Of a stretch of 64,000 bases of DNA, positions 10,017 through 21,500 are shown in pieces; positions within the stretch are counted from its first letter, which is position 1; each line of letters begins with the position of its first letter. The position numbers and the translations under genes were made by a program. The stretch is taken from NCBI GenBank assembly GCA_019059635.1, contig JAGVRJ010000005.1:2046001-2110000 (forward strand), given 5' to 3'. The notes beneath the pieces are model-generated. The model was not told where the DNA came from and did no database searches. It saw nothing but the letters and a program-made list of their open reading frames with translations. Source of the stretch: Proales similis (Eukaryota; Rotifera; Eurotatoria; Ploima; Proalidae).

Positions 10017-11487
10017 TTACTCTTCCTCTTCTTCGTCATCCTCATTTTGCTGCTGATGGCTGCTAGTCTCTGGCGCCTGACGCTCTTGGCTACCGGCACG
10101 CTCATCCAAACGTTTGAGCCTCACTTTGTAAAGAAGTGCTACTTTCAGAACAGATGCCTCTTGACCCGATCTGGCTTGTTCAACTTACTCGCATCCCAGT
10201 TTCTCTTCAAGGTTTCTTGAACTCGCACACGCGGACCCAATGTATGAAAATGAACGCCGAGGCGAAGGAGCGTTTTGTTCTGCGACAAGCTATCGGCGAT
10301 GTCCATTTCGACTTTGTTGCCTAGCACCTGTGACCTCTGCTCGCGTGGAAAATATTCAACTCAGCTCAACTCGGATCAGCACAGCAGCAGCACAAATCCA
10401 ACTCACCTGGTTACTCAGTCTTAGATCCAGAAGGCTTTGATTGGCCAGCGTCGCTCGACAGATCTCGGCCACCACAAATCCTGTCAGCAGGTTGGACTCG
10501 ATGTTCAAAGTGACCAGAGTTTTATTCTCTTCGAGCATGCGCGCGACGTTCTTTTTGGTGGGCGACGATGAGCTCCGACAAAATGCAATCACTTGCGAAT
10601 AAGGTTTCGCTCACCTTTCCGACCGAATCGGGCATCTCGATATTGACCATCGAGAGCTCTCTCACGTGCGTGTTGCTTTTCATTCCGTCGATGAGCTGGT
10701 TCATCTTTTCGTAGGAAATATTCTGCTCGGCTTGGAGATTAGAGACTGAACACGAGCCAGACAGAGAATGGACGCTTCTAACCTTGATATTGTTGAGATT
10801 CAGTGAAGTAAGAGCAGGGTCGTCCTGTGTGACTTTTTGAATGCTCTCGTCAACGTCGGTAGAGTTGTCAGGCTCGGGCGGCACGAACTTGAGAGGTTCG
10901 GCTTTGGCAGCTGCGTTCCAGCCACCGTACAGAGTGGTCGAGTCTCCGTCAGATGCCGCAGCCTTTTGCGCAGCATGAAATTGAACTTGATTTACGAGAC
11001 CCGTGAAGCCAAGTATGGCGGCAAGCTCGACTATTTCGGCTTCAGACGCTCCAGAAAGTATGTCGTCCCACTCAGTTGAGATGGAGTCGAACTCGCTCGG
11101 CTCCTCGGCCGCCGGCTTGGGCGGTGGCTGCCACACTTTGCCTCGAATTTCTTTTACGTAGCGCTTGTTCTCCGCCCAGTCTTCTTCTTTCTTCGCCTGG
11201 TCCTCCAAGAATTTTATCAAATGGTCACGATTGTACGGGCCGGTCGGCTTCTTTTTGGTCTGATCGCGGCATCGATCGGACGCGGGCAAATAGGGGTCCT
11301 GTTGAATTTTGACTTTGTAATTGGAATGCTTTACATGCCAACAGGATTCGACTTCACTTACGTCTGGGTCTACTTCGTTGTTGAGCGCTTCGATTTCTTC
11401 GGGCGAGAGTTGGGCCAATAGCTCGTCTATGTCGCTGAAATCGACTTCGGACAAGTCCTTTTGCCGATATGCACCACTCAAACTCAT
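10017..11487 (-). CDS. tmod: Tropomodulin
   Basis: Six coding exons: 11487-11362, 11298-10783, 10722-10615, 10550-10407, 10336-10189 and 10123-10017, giving 382 aa in one frame. The N-terminus shows the tropomyosin/actin-binding signature LSPEEIEALNNEVDPD, then SDRCRDQT and PTGPYNRDHLI. The C-terminal half is the leucine-rich-repeat actin-capping domain: LTSLNLNNIKN, NTHVRELSMVN, NKTLVTLNIESNLLTG, and QNKTLLRLGVHFHTLGPR. The protein ends in an acidic run of about seven D/E. By family it caps pointed ends of actin filaments with tropomyosin, in muscle and membrane skeleton. The acceptor placing the fourth segment (after GAGCAG) was chosen because it gives the family's NNIKNI. Introns are 59-66 bp. 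Divergent from NDUFA8. Confidence 0.94.
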
Positions 11488-12371
11488 GCTTCTGTTTTCG
11501 CCTTGCTTTTGTTACTAATGCGGCTCTATCGTCGATTATGAAGTTCGGTGCTGAATCGGGCAACGCCTAACTTATCTAATCGATCTTGTAATGGAAACCC
11601 CGATTAGCATAAAACACGAATAAACTTGAGCGGCTGCTCTGAAAGAATTCAGCCCATCTGAACGAGCGGGCAGCGCTTAATTGCGATTGTAATACGCGTT
11701 CTGTACTTTCTCCTATCTTGAACTTATTACAAATCCAGATCTGTTCATTAGAGCAAAGATGCATCCGAATTTGTCTTCTACGTCTAACTGGACCACGCAC
11801 GACTGCCCTTAATCCAACGGCGAGCATTTTCCCCACCATCACTGCCAGCATCTCCAAACAAGCCAAGCATACACGCCGCCGCATTGTTCATCACATTCAT
11901 TCTTGAGTCGACAATGCGTTTATCAAATTCAAACAGATAAAACAGCACGTTTTTGCTCTCATCAGCTGCTGAGACAGCTTGATTGGAGAGATCTGATTTC
12001 TACCTGAGCTCTCAATAATTTCCCGTCGGCCGAAATAAAATATTGCTCATTGACAGGACTCCTTTAGTGAAAGAAAATGTTCAGTGAATTTGAAATGACT
12101 GGACGGATTTTAAAATCGAAAACTAGATCCAGACTCGGCAGAGTGCTTGGGCCCTGATTCCGACGCCTGCGCAAATGTACTGCAATTTGTGCAAGGTAGC
12201 GAAAGCTTTAGTTTGAAAGCGTATCTCTTCTAGCAATTTATGCTCTTGTGCTCCGGGTTTGTGCTTGACTCTTAAAATCTGTTCGAACTGAAGGCGACCG
12301 ATTTGCGTTCGACTTGTTTAATGAATTGCTTTTATTTTGAGTTGGCGTCTAGATAAGACTCCGACAGAATC
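11488..12371. other. Divergent intergenic region (tropomodulin / NDUFA8 promoters)
   Basis: 884 bases separate two genes that point away from each other, so both promoters should lie here. Open frames inside (11576-11884, 11718-11906) overlap on opposite strands and look like nothing known. No clear TATA box stands out. Confidence 0.5.
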
Positions 12372-13036
12372 ATGGCTGCCACCAATGAAACCTACCTACC
12401 CACATACGAGGAGTTGTACGTTCCACCATTGAACATTACGTCGGCTGCTCTGAAGGCGGGCGCGTTTCATTTCGGAAAATACTGTGACCTCCAGTCAAAG
12501 GTTTCACGATTTTGCTTCCAGACGGAGCGCGCACGTTGCTTGACGATCTTTGTTGTGATAGGAGTTCATGCTCTGCAAGAGAGAGGAGCAAGATCCGCGA
12601 CGTTGTCTCAAGTACAATCGCGAGCTGAGTCTCTGCGCCAATGATTTCTACACCAAAGTGAGAGACAACTGCGCCGAGACGTTCACCGACTACTGGCAAT
12701 GCCTGGACAAAGCACCCGAAGGTCAAATGTCCTACAAATTGTAATTTAAACCTCTTTAAAGCCAGCAGCAGAACCGATCTTGATCTGAATGAAAATTGAA
12801 AAAAAAAAAGTTGCCGGAAGACGCAAGAGGCCTTCGACAAGTGTATGAACGATAAGCTGAACATGGCCCGTCCAGAAGTCGGCTGGCTCTCGCGCGTCAA
12901 GCTGTTCGACTCGTCCCGACCCAAACCGATCGCCCGAATTAGTGAACAACAAACGCTGCCCGAAGCTCCTCAATCAGCCGCTGAGCATCCCGAAGCTCTC
13001 GATAGCTTAAAGCGATCAGGCGGTCGCATATTCTGA
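12372..13036 (+). CDS. NDUFA8: NADH dehydrogenase (ubiquinone) 1 alpha subcomplex subunit 8 (complex I, CX9C protein)
   Basis: Three exons, 12372-12500, 12562-12740 and 12811-13036, give 177 aa. The mature sequence shows the expected N-terminal segment (YLPTYEELYVPPLNITSAAL), then twin CX9C-type cysteine pairs: KYCDLQSKEFMLCKREE, RRCLKYNRELSLCA, DNCAETFTDYWQCL and FCRKTQEAFDKCM. This is the NDUFA8 pattern imported through the Mia40 disulfide relay into the intermembrane space, where it is an accessory subunit of respiratory complex I. The second intron begins inside an in-frame TTG-TAA. Splicing it restores F-CRKTQ, confirming the junction. Polyadenylation signals AATAAA lie at 13201 and 13251. 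Confidence 0.95.
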
Positions 13037-13416
13037 GACTCTCAACACCAACCGCTCCATTTGAATGTTACAATGAAAGCAAACCAACAAACACACACAC
13101 ACACACGCGCAGAACTCTTCTTTTACTGGCCACCGGCAGGCTCGTTAGGCGTAGGGCTTTTTTTTGTCTATGAAGAGGCTCTGTCAAAAGTTTATTTCAG
13201 AATAAAAAAAAAAAAGAATCAAAAAGATCGAAAAGAAATCCATCACCGAGAATAAAAGTCGAATAAATTATTCGAGCAATTGGAGTCATCATCGTCGTCG
13301 TCGTCGTTGTCGTCATCGTAGTCGTTGTTGCTGTCCAGCATGGCCTTTTTAAAATTAAAAAAAAAATCTCTTTGTGTATCGGCCTCGATCTAAAAACTGG
13401 CCATTGAACTGATCAG
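13037..13416. other. Convergent 3' region with simple repeats
   Basis: It holds a short CA repeat (about 13080-13096), AATAAA for NDUFA8 at 13201-13206 and 13251-13256, TTTATT (minus-strand AATAAA) at 13191-13196 for the cyclin, and an imperfect CGT/CAT triplet tract at about 13288-13330. Read on the minus strand, the triplet tract could encode an acidic Asp-rich run, but I did not accept it as an exon. Confidence 0.5.
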
Positions 13417-14810
13417 TCAATATTTGAATTTCTCTTCTTCGATCAGCGCACACAACCGGGCGAAGTGAATTTCAATTACGCGAAGAGGAACATTTTGTAA
13501 GAAAATTGCTAAGAAACTAAATCGTTCGGATGAGAATTTTCGTTTTTGAAGCTAAAACAAGAATTGGTTTCGATCGTTTTGTTGATCGCTGTTAGCTGTT
13601 GACTCAAAACAAAGTGCAGAACAAAAGAGGTTACTTACCGTGAATGTGTTCGAGTCGACGATCGCTCTGGAGAACATAAGCCACAAATGGCTGAGAGAGT
13701 CTTTAAACCTGGGCAGACTGAGAAGGTTTTTGTCGTAAACCGAGTGCTCGATATCTCGCGCAGAGCCGAACGAGCACAGAAGAGTTTTCGAAAATGTCCA
13801 AATTGCGGCGGACAAGGAAGAAGCAGGATAGGCTCTAGAAAACGGGTCGGCCAAGCACAAATTGTTTAAAAAGCAGCTGACTGGTACAATCTAGACGAGC
13901 CAAATCAAACTTACTTCCTCGAGAGGCAAACAGAAAAAGAAAGACTTTACCCGGTCCAAGTGGAAGGTGCGTTCGTGTTGGCTGTAGTACTCGAGAAAAT
14001 GAGTCACCAGCGGAATGTTCAGGTCGAAGTTCAAAACTTTAAGCAGCTCTCTCTCCTTGTTGACCAGCTCTTGCTCGTTATGGCTCGATTTAAGCATTTT
14101 GACCAGCTCAGATGCCTTAAACGTCCACAACTGCTCGAATATTTGTTAGGCCAAGGTTTATGATTGACTTACTTTGGGTGAGCTGCGACTGAGAAATTTC
14201 GATGAGATTAAAAAGCAGGTGAGTGCAATCAACTGAAACTCGGATACAAACAACCAGCCTCGGTGCATTCGTCCACAGTAGCACTTGGGAATCGTCTTTA
14301 CTTGACCGGGATTTAAATCGATTTTTACTTTCCCTCACACTTAAGAAGCTCACCCATTTGTGCATCTTCTGGGTGCAATAGCTTGAAATAAACTGTTTCG
14401 AAGAGTCGAACACTGAGCTCGAACGTTTCCTCACTGCTGCCATAGAACTCCTTTTGTTCAAGTTTTGTTTACAAAGTTGGCCAACGAATGAAATGCAAGT
14501 TTTGAATACCTGCACTAAAAGAAGCCAGTCGATAAGCCACATTCTGTAGACGTTTAGCAAGCATTCTTTGGGCGATTCGAATTTATTTGAATGAGGACAT
14601 CGTCGCTCGCTCTCCTTTTTAAAAATGACAAAAGTCATTCATTTGGCATTGAGATTGCGAACCATAGACAGAAGCAGTTACAATCAAATGCTTGAGATTC
14701 TCCTCACAATAGCACTGTTCGAGCGAATGTACAATGGCCACTTGTCGTTTCTCATTTGTTAAAAGCGAAGTATCTGAGCTGGTCGCCTTAGAACGGAGTC
14801 TGTATCGCAT
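13417..14810 (-). CDS. Cyclin-box protein, probably cyclin J-like
   Basis: Seven exons close into one frame (341 aa): 14810-14682, 14614-14510, 14450-14354, 14300-14173, 14130-13951, 13890-13639 and 13551-13417. The first cyclin fold reads NVYRMWLIDWLLLVQ, then SSEETFELSVRLFETVYFKLL, and FQLIALTCFLISSKF. The second follows ERELLKVLNFDLNIPLVTHFLEYY with LADPFSRAYPASSLSAAIW. The THFLEYY stretch and the SPKLWTF after SSKF resemble cyclin J more than A/B cyclins. No destruction box is evident in the short N-terminus. The fourth exon's acceptor is uncertain: an alternative 43 bases further in would drop a 14-residue insert (VKTIPKCYCGRMHR). Cyclins activate CDKs, and the partner is not deducible. 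It is divergent from uS5m, only 182 bases away. Confidence 0.7.
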
Positions 14811-14992
14811 TTCTGCTCGTCTGATTACCCTAAACTGGAAACCAAAACAGTAAACATGATTTGCAAGCAACCTGTAAGTTTGTTCAGCTCTTCTTAAATG
14901 CCTTATGTACGTCGGAGATCGCGTTTCAAATGCACTAAAGAAGCGACCAGAGTAACTTAACAGAGTGCACTCAGGTTTGGCCAGAATTGGAA

Positions 14993-16586
14993 ATGCTAAG
15001 CAGAGTTGTACGGCTCGTGGGAGCCAGAGCTCCTGTTTTATTTGCCGAAACAAGTTCTATTCAACAATTTACTCAGCTCCAAAGCGCTCAAGTCCACTGT
15101 AAGCAAGCATGATACTTTAGCTCATTTATTTGTTGTTCTCTTTTATCACCAATTCATCAAATTACAAAAAACAGACCGGGCCAATGAGCTGTGGAAATCA
15201 GTGCTCTCTGTAAGTAGCCAGGGATCCAAGAAAGGTCGTGGCAAACGAAGAGGTGCCGGCAAGTCAAAAGATTTAAACATCGGACAGACGCTCGGTGACG
15301 GTGAGCACAATCTCAATTTAACCTGCGCTCGTTTATTTGCGTTTTGAAAAAAAAAAAAACAAAACAGGAAAACTCCAGGTGGTTTGGCCAGGTCTCAACT
15401 CGGACATCATGAATCGCAATGAGAGAAGTATTCGGGTGATTGGCGAAGACGAGAACAGAGAGAAGAAGCTGACCGAGATCAGAGATCAAATGGACAAGTT
15501 CAAGCGTATCACCGTATTCCCGCACGAGCGAGGCTTCACCGGCAGTTCTCTGAACGGAAAAAGCATTGGAACGCCCATCTCCTACGATGACGGTACTTGA
15601 TTTTTTCAACGATGAGAATTTGCCATTTGAAAAAGCTCTTGCAAATCCGATCTAAATAGTGGATTTTAGCGGATTCGATACGCGAATCATCGAATACAAG
15701 ACCATGATCATGCACAAATCAATATTGGGAAAGAAAAAAGTGCTAAGCTGCTTTGCAGTTACGGGCAACGCGAAAGGAATCGTCGGCTACGGCGTCGGAA
15801 AAGCAACCACCACGTTCGGAGCGATCAAACTGGCCAAGGCTCGAGCGTCTCAGCGGCTCCTCTATATCGATCGGTTTGAAGACCGCACACTGTTTCACAA
15901 TTTCTATGAAGAGTACTACTTCACAAAAGTGTACGCAGAGCGCAAGCCCGAAGGCTACGGCCTCCATTGCCATCGAATAATAAAAAAAATCTGCGAGCTG
16001 GTAGGCATCAAAGATATTTACGTCAAAGTCGAGGGCAGCAACAATCCGAAAAACATAACAAAAGCTTTTCTCAGCGGCCTGCTCAATCAGGTAAATATAA
16101 AACGTTAGAACGACGCAGTGAAGCAAGACGCTCATGGAAGGCCTTCGAATAGAAAAAGTACGAACAGATCGCCAACGACCGGAACTTGTTTGTGGTCGAA
16201 TTCAAGCCGGAGACTGGCCCTTTTCCACATGTATTGGGCCAGCCGCCGGCCGACAAGGAAGCCGAGCAGCATCAGTCAGATAATAAGCTGCAGCGTGATT
16301 TGAGCTTCTATTTGTTTGACAACAAATATCGCCACGAGAAAAAAGTGCGCCTTCCGTTCTACTACCACTACGACTCGTATCAAAAGTACCTCGACCTCAA
16401 AGACTGGGTAAGTTGGAGTTGGTCAATTTGAGAGCAATCGAATGCTAAAAGCGGCTCAACATGAACTAGGAATCGGATCGATTTAGAGCTCGAGTGGAGA
16501 GACTCAAGGTTCTGCCCGAGACAAAGCTCGCCGAGGTCAAGTATCCGAGCAAGCCGAAGCCGAAACCTGAAGAGGCAAACGAATGA
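14993..16586 (+). CDS. mRpS5: Mitochondrial small-subunit ribosomal protein uS5m (MRPS5)
   Basis: Six exons, 14993-15098, 15175-15300, 15368-15592, 15660-16090, 16153-16407 and 16470-16586, encode 419 aa. The start yields a basic, amphipathic mitochondrial targeting peptide (MLSRVVRLVGARAP). A mitochondria-specific middle region with GKRRGAGK leads into the S5 double-stranded-RNA-binding domain (RIIEYKTMIMHKSILGKKK) and the C-terminal S5 fold (AVTGNAKGIVGYGVGKA; VGIKDIYVKVEGSNNPKNI). A mitochondrial C-terminal extension ends in a Lys/Pro-rich tail. By family, uS5m sits in the small mitoribosomal subunit near the mRNA entry and helps decoding fidelity. AATAAA lies at 16611-16616. Cyclin H starts only 206 bases downstream on the same strand. 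Confidence 0.95.
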
Positions 16587-16791
16587 AGCGATGATTGATT
16601 TGATGATGCAAATAAAAATGTTCCAGAAATCTTGATATCATCTGATGCGTTCAATCAAATTAAATTATCATAAAATAGACTCGAGGAAGAACAGATCGAA
16701 CTGAAAAATGAAACGAAATTCAGTGAGAGATGGGTGTCTCACTTGAAATGATTGATCAAGTTAACGATCTGGCTTACTTTTTCTCCATCAG

Positions 16792-18166
16792 ATGTTTCAC
16801 TCGAGCACCCAGAGATCGCACTGGCTATTCAAAAACGGCGCAGAGCTCGTGCAATTAAGGAAAAAGACCAACGAGTCGTTTGTCAAGCGGCAGAATGTCG
16901 ATGTAAATAAATTTAAGTTCAATATTCGATTGAAAAGAACAGTCCAAACTGAATAGAGGCCAAGCTTAACTTTCTGACCTACGACGAAGAGAAAACCATT
17001 CTTCTTCATTACGAGTACTTGCTCAAGAACTTTTGCGGTCAATTTCAGCCGCCCATAACCATACCGAGTGTTGTGGTAAGTTTTCCTAAACTCCATTCAT
17101 CACAGGTCCTGATGAAGTCTAGCAATCGCTTGTGTCGCTCATAGGGCACAAGCATCGCCTATTTCAAGCGATTCTACCTTCGCAATTCAGTCATGGACTT
17201 TCATCCCAAAGATATCTAGTAAGGCCGCAAATCGAGCCCAGTCGATTTCCTGTTCATTCGTTCATTCTCCCAAGTCTCGTTTGCATTTATTTGGCCTGTA
17301 AAATAGAAGAGTTCAACATTTCAATTTCACAATTCATGAGCAACATTCAAACGGACGAGAACAAAGAAGAGCTCCAGAATGTCATACTCAACTATGAGCT
17401 CTTTCTCATGGAAAAGCTCGACTTTGAATTGACCGTGCACAATTTTTACCGACCGTTCGAGGGCTTCCTGCTCGATGTCAAGGTAAACAGCTTTCGAGAC
17501 AAAACGAGACGAATTGAAGCGATTTGAAAACCAACCTTGGAATAGACCCGATGTCCAGAGGTCGGAAACGTTGATCTCCTTCGACGATATTCACTTGACT
17601 TTCTCGACCGCATTCTCAACACCGACGCAATCCTTCTCTATCCACCGTCTCAAGTGAGTATTCCAGAACTATCCCAGCCGGCTTGTTTCATGTTTCCTAA
17701 TTAACTCGAAAAGATCGCTTTGACTGCGATTGTCTACAGCGCTTCCAAGAACAAAATCGATCTTGACAGGTGAGTCGACTGTCGCAATTGTCAAGTCAAA
17801 TACTTTAGTCTGCATTCAAACCAGATATTGTCAAACAATTTTATTGTCCGAGCTCAACAGCGAAGAAGTGATGCAAATGTGCACGATGATCAAGAGTAAG
17901 TTGGCCTAAAGAGAGATTTGAAGCCGAGCCTAGACTGAAGCTTGAATCGAAGATATAAATCGCATCGTGAAGGAGATACCGGTGTTGAATCACGAGGAGA
18001 TCAAGAGAATTGAAAAGAAGCTATCTGCCTGCTACAATACGGCCAACGACCCGCGTTCAAAAAAGTAGGCTGACAGTGCGCTGACAACTGAGAAATCTAG
18101 TTTCCAAGCCCAAAAAATTCAAGTTTCAAGGACAACAGTTGGAAAATGCTCGAAGAAGACGAATAG
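16792..18166 (+). CDS. CycH: Cyclin H (CDK7-activating kinase / TFIIH subunit)
   Basis: Nine exons give 304 aa: 16792-16902, 16959-17075, 17145-17218, 17275-17482, 17546-17653, 17714-17769, 17825-17895, 17953-18064 and 18109-18166. Diagnostic stretches are the N-terminal HSSTQRSHWLF helix, the first cyclin fold SIAYFKRFYLRNSVMDFHP and IYLACKIEEFNIS, then ELFLMEKLDFELTVHNFYRPFEGFL, and the second fold LDFLDRILNTDAILLYPPSQIALTAI. These match cyclin H, partner of CDK7 and MAT1 in the CAK module of TFIIH, acting in the nucleus on cyclin-dependent kinases and the polymerase II tail. The second exon's acceptor (TAGAG) and the last short intron (44 bp) are less certain. Without the last splice the frame would stop at 18068. 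With it the protein ends in an acidic tail (SWKMLEEDE), as in relatives. Confidence 0.88.
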
Positions 18167-18508
18167 GAGCCGGAGAATTAATTTAAATGTGAGAAAAAAA
18201 ACAACAGAATCAAAATGGACTTAATTTGAGAATTTGAGGAAAATTGTGTGCCGACTGCCTTGTGTAAAGATCAAGCTGATTTTTCCAAATGTTTATTATT
18301 TCTCTATCAGGGTCAAAAAGAAAGAAAATAGAAGAAGGTTGAAGAATTCGTTAGATAGGTTGATTGCATATTGATGATAGAATCAATTTCGCTGCTCAAT
18401 TAATCGATTAGCTGACTTGCACCAGTCTATGTGCGTGAATAAGCCCTAGCTTGGCTTGGGGTTGAATACGAATTGTTCACGAGTGATTGAATCGAATCTC
18501 TTAATCTA
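18167..18508. other. Convergent 3' intergenic region (cyclin H / ryanodine receptor)
   Basis: A minus-strand AATAAA (TTTATT at 18292-18297) is the likely ryanodine receptor polyadenylation signal, about 210 bases after its stop. No clear plus-strand signal for cyclin H was found. Nothing else is visible. Confidence 0.5.
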
Positions 18509-21500
18509 CTAGGTCGCCTCCAGCTCTGACTCGTGCTGCTTTCTAAAGCAGTCGCCTGCAGGGAAAAACTCCCAACAGCGCTGCTGATACAGCTGCCAGA
18601 CATAAGTTTCCTTTTAAAATTAATTTAAATTTCTTCAAGCATTAGGATAAAACTGAATGCTTTTAATCTACCTGTCCTGTGTATTCGGTGTCCGGCTTGT
18701 TTATCAGATGCATGAGAAAGAACATGTAGTTGGCAAAGTTGTGCTCTCTCATTGTGTGAATTTCAAAGCCGTGCGGCATTTTGTCAAAGTATTCTTTTCC
18801 TATTCCGCAAATGAAACAACTTGCCTAAAGAGAGTTTGAGTTCTAACATGCCCGAACAATCTTGGTGGTCAAAAGACACATTACCTCAAGGCTCTCTTTG
18901 ACTTGTTCCAACTGATCTCTGAGCTCGCCGAAAGCGTCAATAATCAAACCTAGAAGTTTATAAACATCATCAAGAGCCTCTAAAAAGCAAAGCTTAAAGT
19001 TGATCACTGACCCTGGATGATGGCAAGTAAAATGACGATGATGAAAAAGAAAAATGTTATGTCGAATATGATTCGATAAAACTCCTTGTCGTCCCCGACA
19101 GGCGACTCGAGCTCATCACCAATGCCACCTCCCGATCTGATGCCGATGTACAGGTGAAATTTAAAGCACTTGAAAATGAGCCGAGTCAGAATGTGTGTTT
19201 AAATCGTTCAAGTTGAGAGCAAGGCTGGCTCACCGTGAACAGATCTTGACAGTTTTCTTCCACTTCGCCATCTTCTTCTTTGGAGTAGAACTTGCGGAAG
19301 AAGTTGAATGCGATCACCGTGTACATGTAGACAATGACCGACATGAGCATTATAGTAAGCAGGAGCTATGAATTGTCGACATTTAAAATCTGTTGTAGAG
19401 GGCGATTCCAGTTTCAGAAGAGTGAACTCACCTGCTTGCCGTTATGCGTAATTGACTTCAATATGGTAGTCAGCGATTTAATGCTGATGGCAATGTCAAG
19501 TAAATGACAAGCAAAGAAGAAGTAGTTGAAGTTTCCGATGACCGAGAAGCAGAAGTACCAAAACACGTACAGAAACGACTTGAACGTTTAAATGTTAATC
19601 AATTTGAGACAGCAACAGAAACAGTTTGAGTGCTTACGTTATCAGTAAATATAACGCCCCACTTCCAAATTTGATATCGCCAGTCGATCGACTTGAGTCG
19701 CGCTAGCAAGCCTTGGTCGTCCGCTTTACTCGCGCCTGCTCCTATTGCGTCAAATTTGTACTCGTCGCCGTCGACGCTGATTCCAAGCAAGCTGCATAGC
19801 TGGGCAACGTCGAACTGCTCTGAATATTTGCTTCGCACTTTCTTTTTCACAAACTTGTCCCAGTACATTTGTGGATAGGTGGGCGTTCGAAGCACCAGCT
19901 TATCCCAATGACTTCGCAAGTCATCGTCACCCGGCTGCTCGACTATCCACATGCCCTGAAATTCGAGCTTGCGCGCGATCTCTTTCTCTCGTTTGAATAT
20001 GACCAAAGGTACTTTGAGCACATAGTAGGCGACCATCATGCCGAACGCGACCCAAGAATGCACGAACGCCAGCACTTTGAGAAAGTACTCGATGTAGTAC
20101 TCTTCCGGGTCCATCATGATCACTTCGATCAACGCGTTCTCGTCTCCGTCCTCGGCGTCCGCCTCTGGCTCTTGTCCGTCAGCTGTCAATGACCTTGCTC
20201 TGTAGAAAAGCATGAAGAAGTTTATGCAGAATGCCAGTATCAGCGCCAGGTATTTGAGTTTGTAGAAATTTCTGGCGAACATGGCCAATATCTTTTTGGT
20301 TCGTGAATTCGAGCTGCTCGACTCAGAGCTGACTTCTTCCGTCTCTTCTCTGGGCGCTGGTTCCTCTTCATCCTTGAACAGCCTTTTTGATTTCTTAATT
20401 TGAGCCTCCTGCTGCTGTCGAAGTTGGCTGTTCTCAGCGCTGTTTGGATCGTATATTTCGAGTTCACTACCAGCGATCGGAACAGCGTCTTCTTCTGATT
20501 CGCTCAGCAGCCGCTCTCTCTCTTCTTCGTCGACTGCTTCTTCAATTCGCTTAAGCTTTTGGATCGATGCCAGTCCGAACGGCTTGCTCGTCTTTGACGT
20601 TTTCCTGTATTCAATCAGACCAATCGGGTAGTTGCCCGAATCTTTGAAGTTAGCAAGCTTGCTTTCTTGATTTTCGACGATTTCTTTGGGCGCACCGACA
20701 ATCATGTGATAAACGCAGCGCACCAAGACCGCAATTATATAGAATAGCATTGTGACCATGAAGCTGATCAAATTGATTTTTTGTTTTATGATAAAAGTGG
20801 CCAGTTCTTTGCGGCTCATTGATCTCATAGTCAAGTAGCCGCTCTTGATTCTTGACGGCGAGAGGAGGCCGAACAGCAGTCCCGTATAGTGTTTGAGACC
20901 TTCGAAGCCACTCTTAAGCATTGAAGTCTTTTCGGCTTCGTTCGCTTGAGGCTCTTCGCCTGTGTCTGAGCTTATTGAAGCAGCGTGCTGCATTTCGAAT
21001 ATTGTGTCCTCGCAAAAGTTGACAAACACTTCCAGCTTCTCTTTGTCGTCGCCCTCGTTAACAACGTCGTAGAGGAACTGTCTCTTTGACTCCTTGATTT
21101 GGGGCTTGTTCCACTGCTCAATGTTGGTCTCTTTAATCTCAAAGTAGACTCGTTCGATTCGACCCGAGCTGCCCGTGATCTCAATTCGACCGAGGAACGG
21201 CTCAAAGTAGTTGAGGAAACTGGACGCCTTCTTCATTAGCTTGTCGAAACGTGCGTCATGACTCATATGCTCGCTAAGATTTGTGAGCAGCACGGCCATG
21301 TTAAAGCCGATGTCTTTGGCCGGGTTGTGAAATCGTTCGGTAAATTCCTTAAAGTCAATTTTTCCGTCCTGGTTCGTGTCCACACACATGAGAATGTACT
21401 CGATCTCTTCGGTCGAGTACATTTTCTGCGCCTCCATTGCCTTCTTGAACTCTTTGGGCGATATCCAGCCGTCGTTGTTGGTGTCAAACTCCTGAAATGC

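Noticed and set aside
13243..13350. Asp-rich acidic reading on the minus strand (LDSNNDYDDDND and so on) that could be a last exon of the cyclin
   Set aside because: The acidic run follows directly from a CGT/CAT triplet repeat, the preceding exon already ends in a stop at 13417, and no good donor links them.
17132..17527. Long plus-strand open frame across a cyclin H intron
   Set aside because: Only its second half matches cyclin H. The first half is out of frame with the conserved YFKRFYL stretch and reads through an intron.
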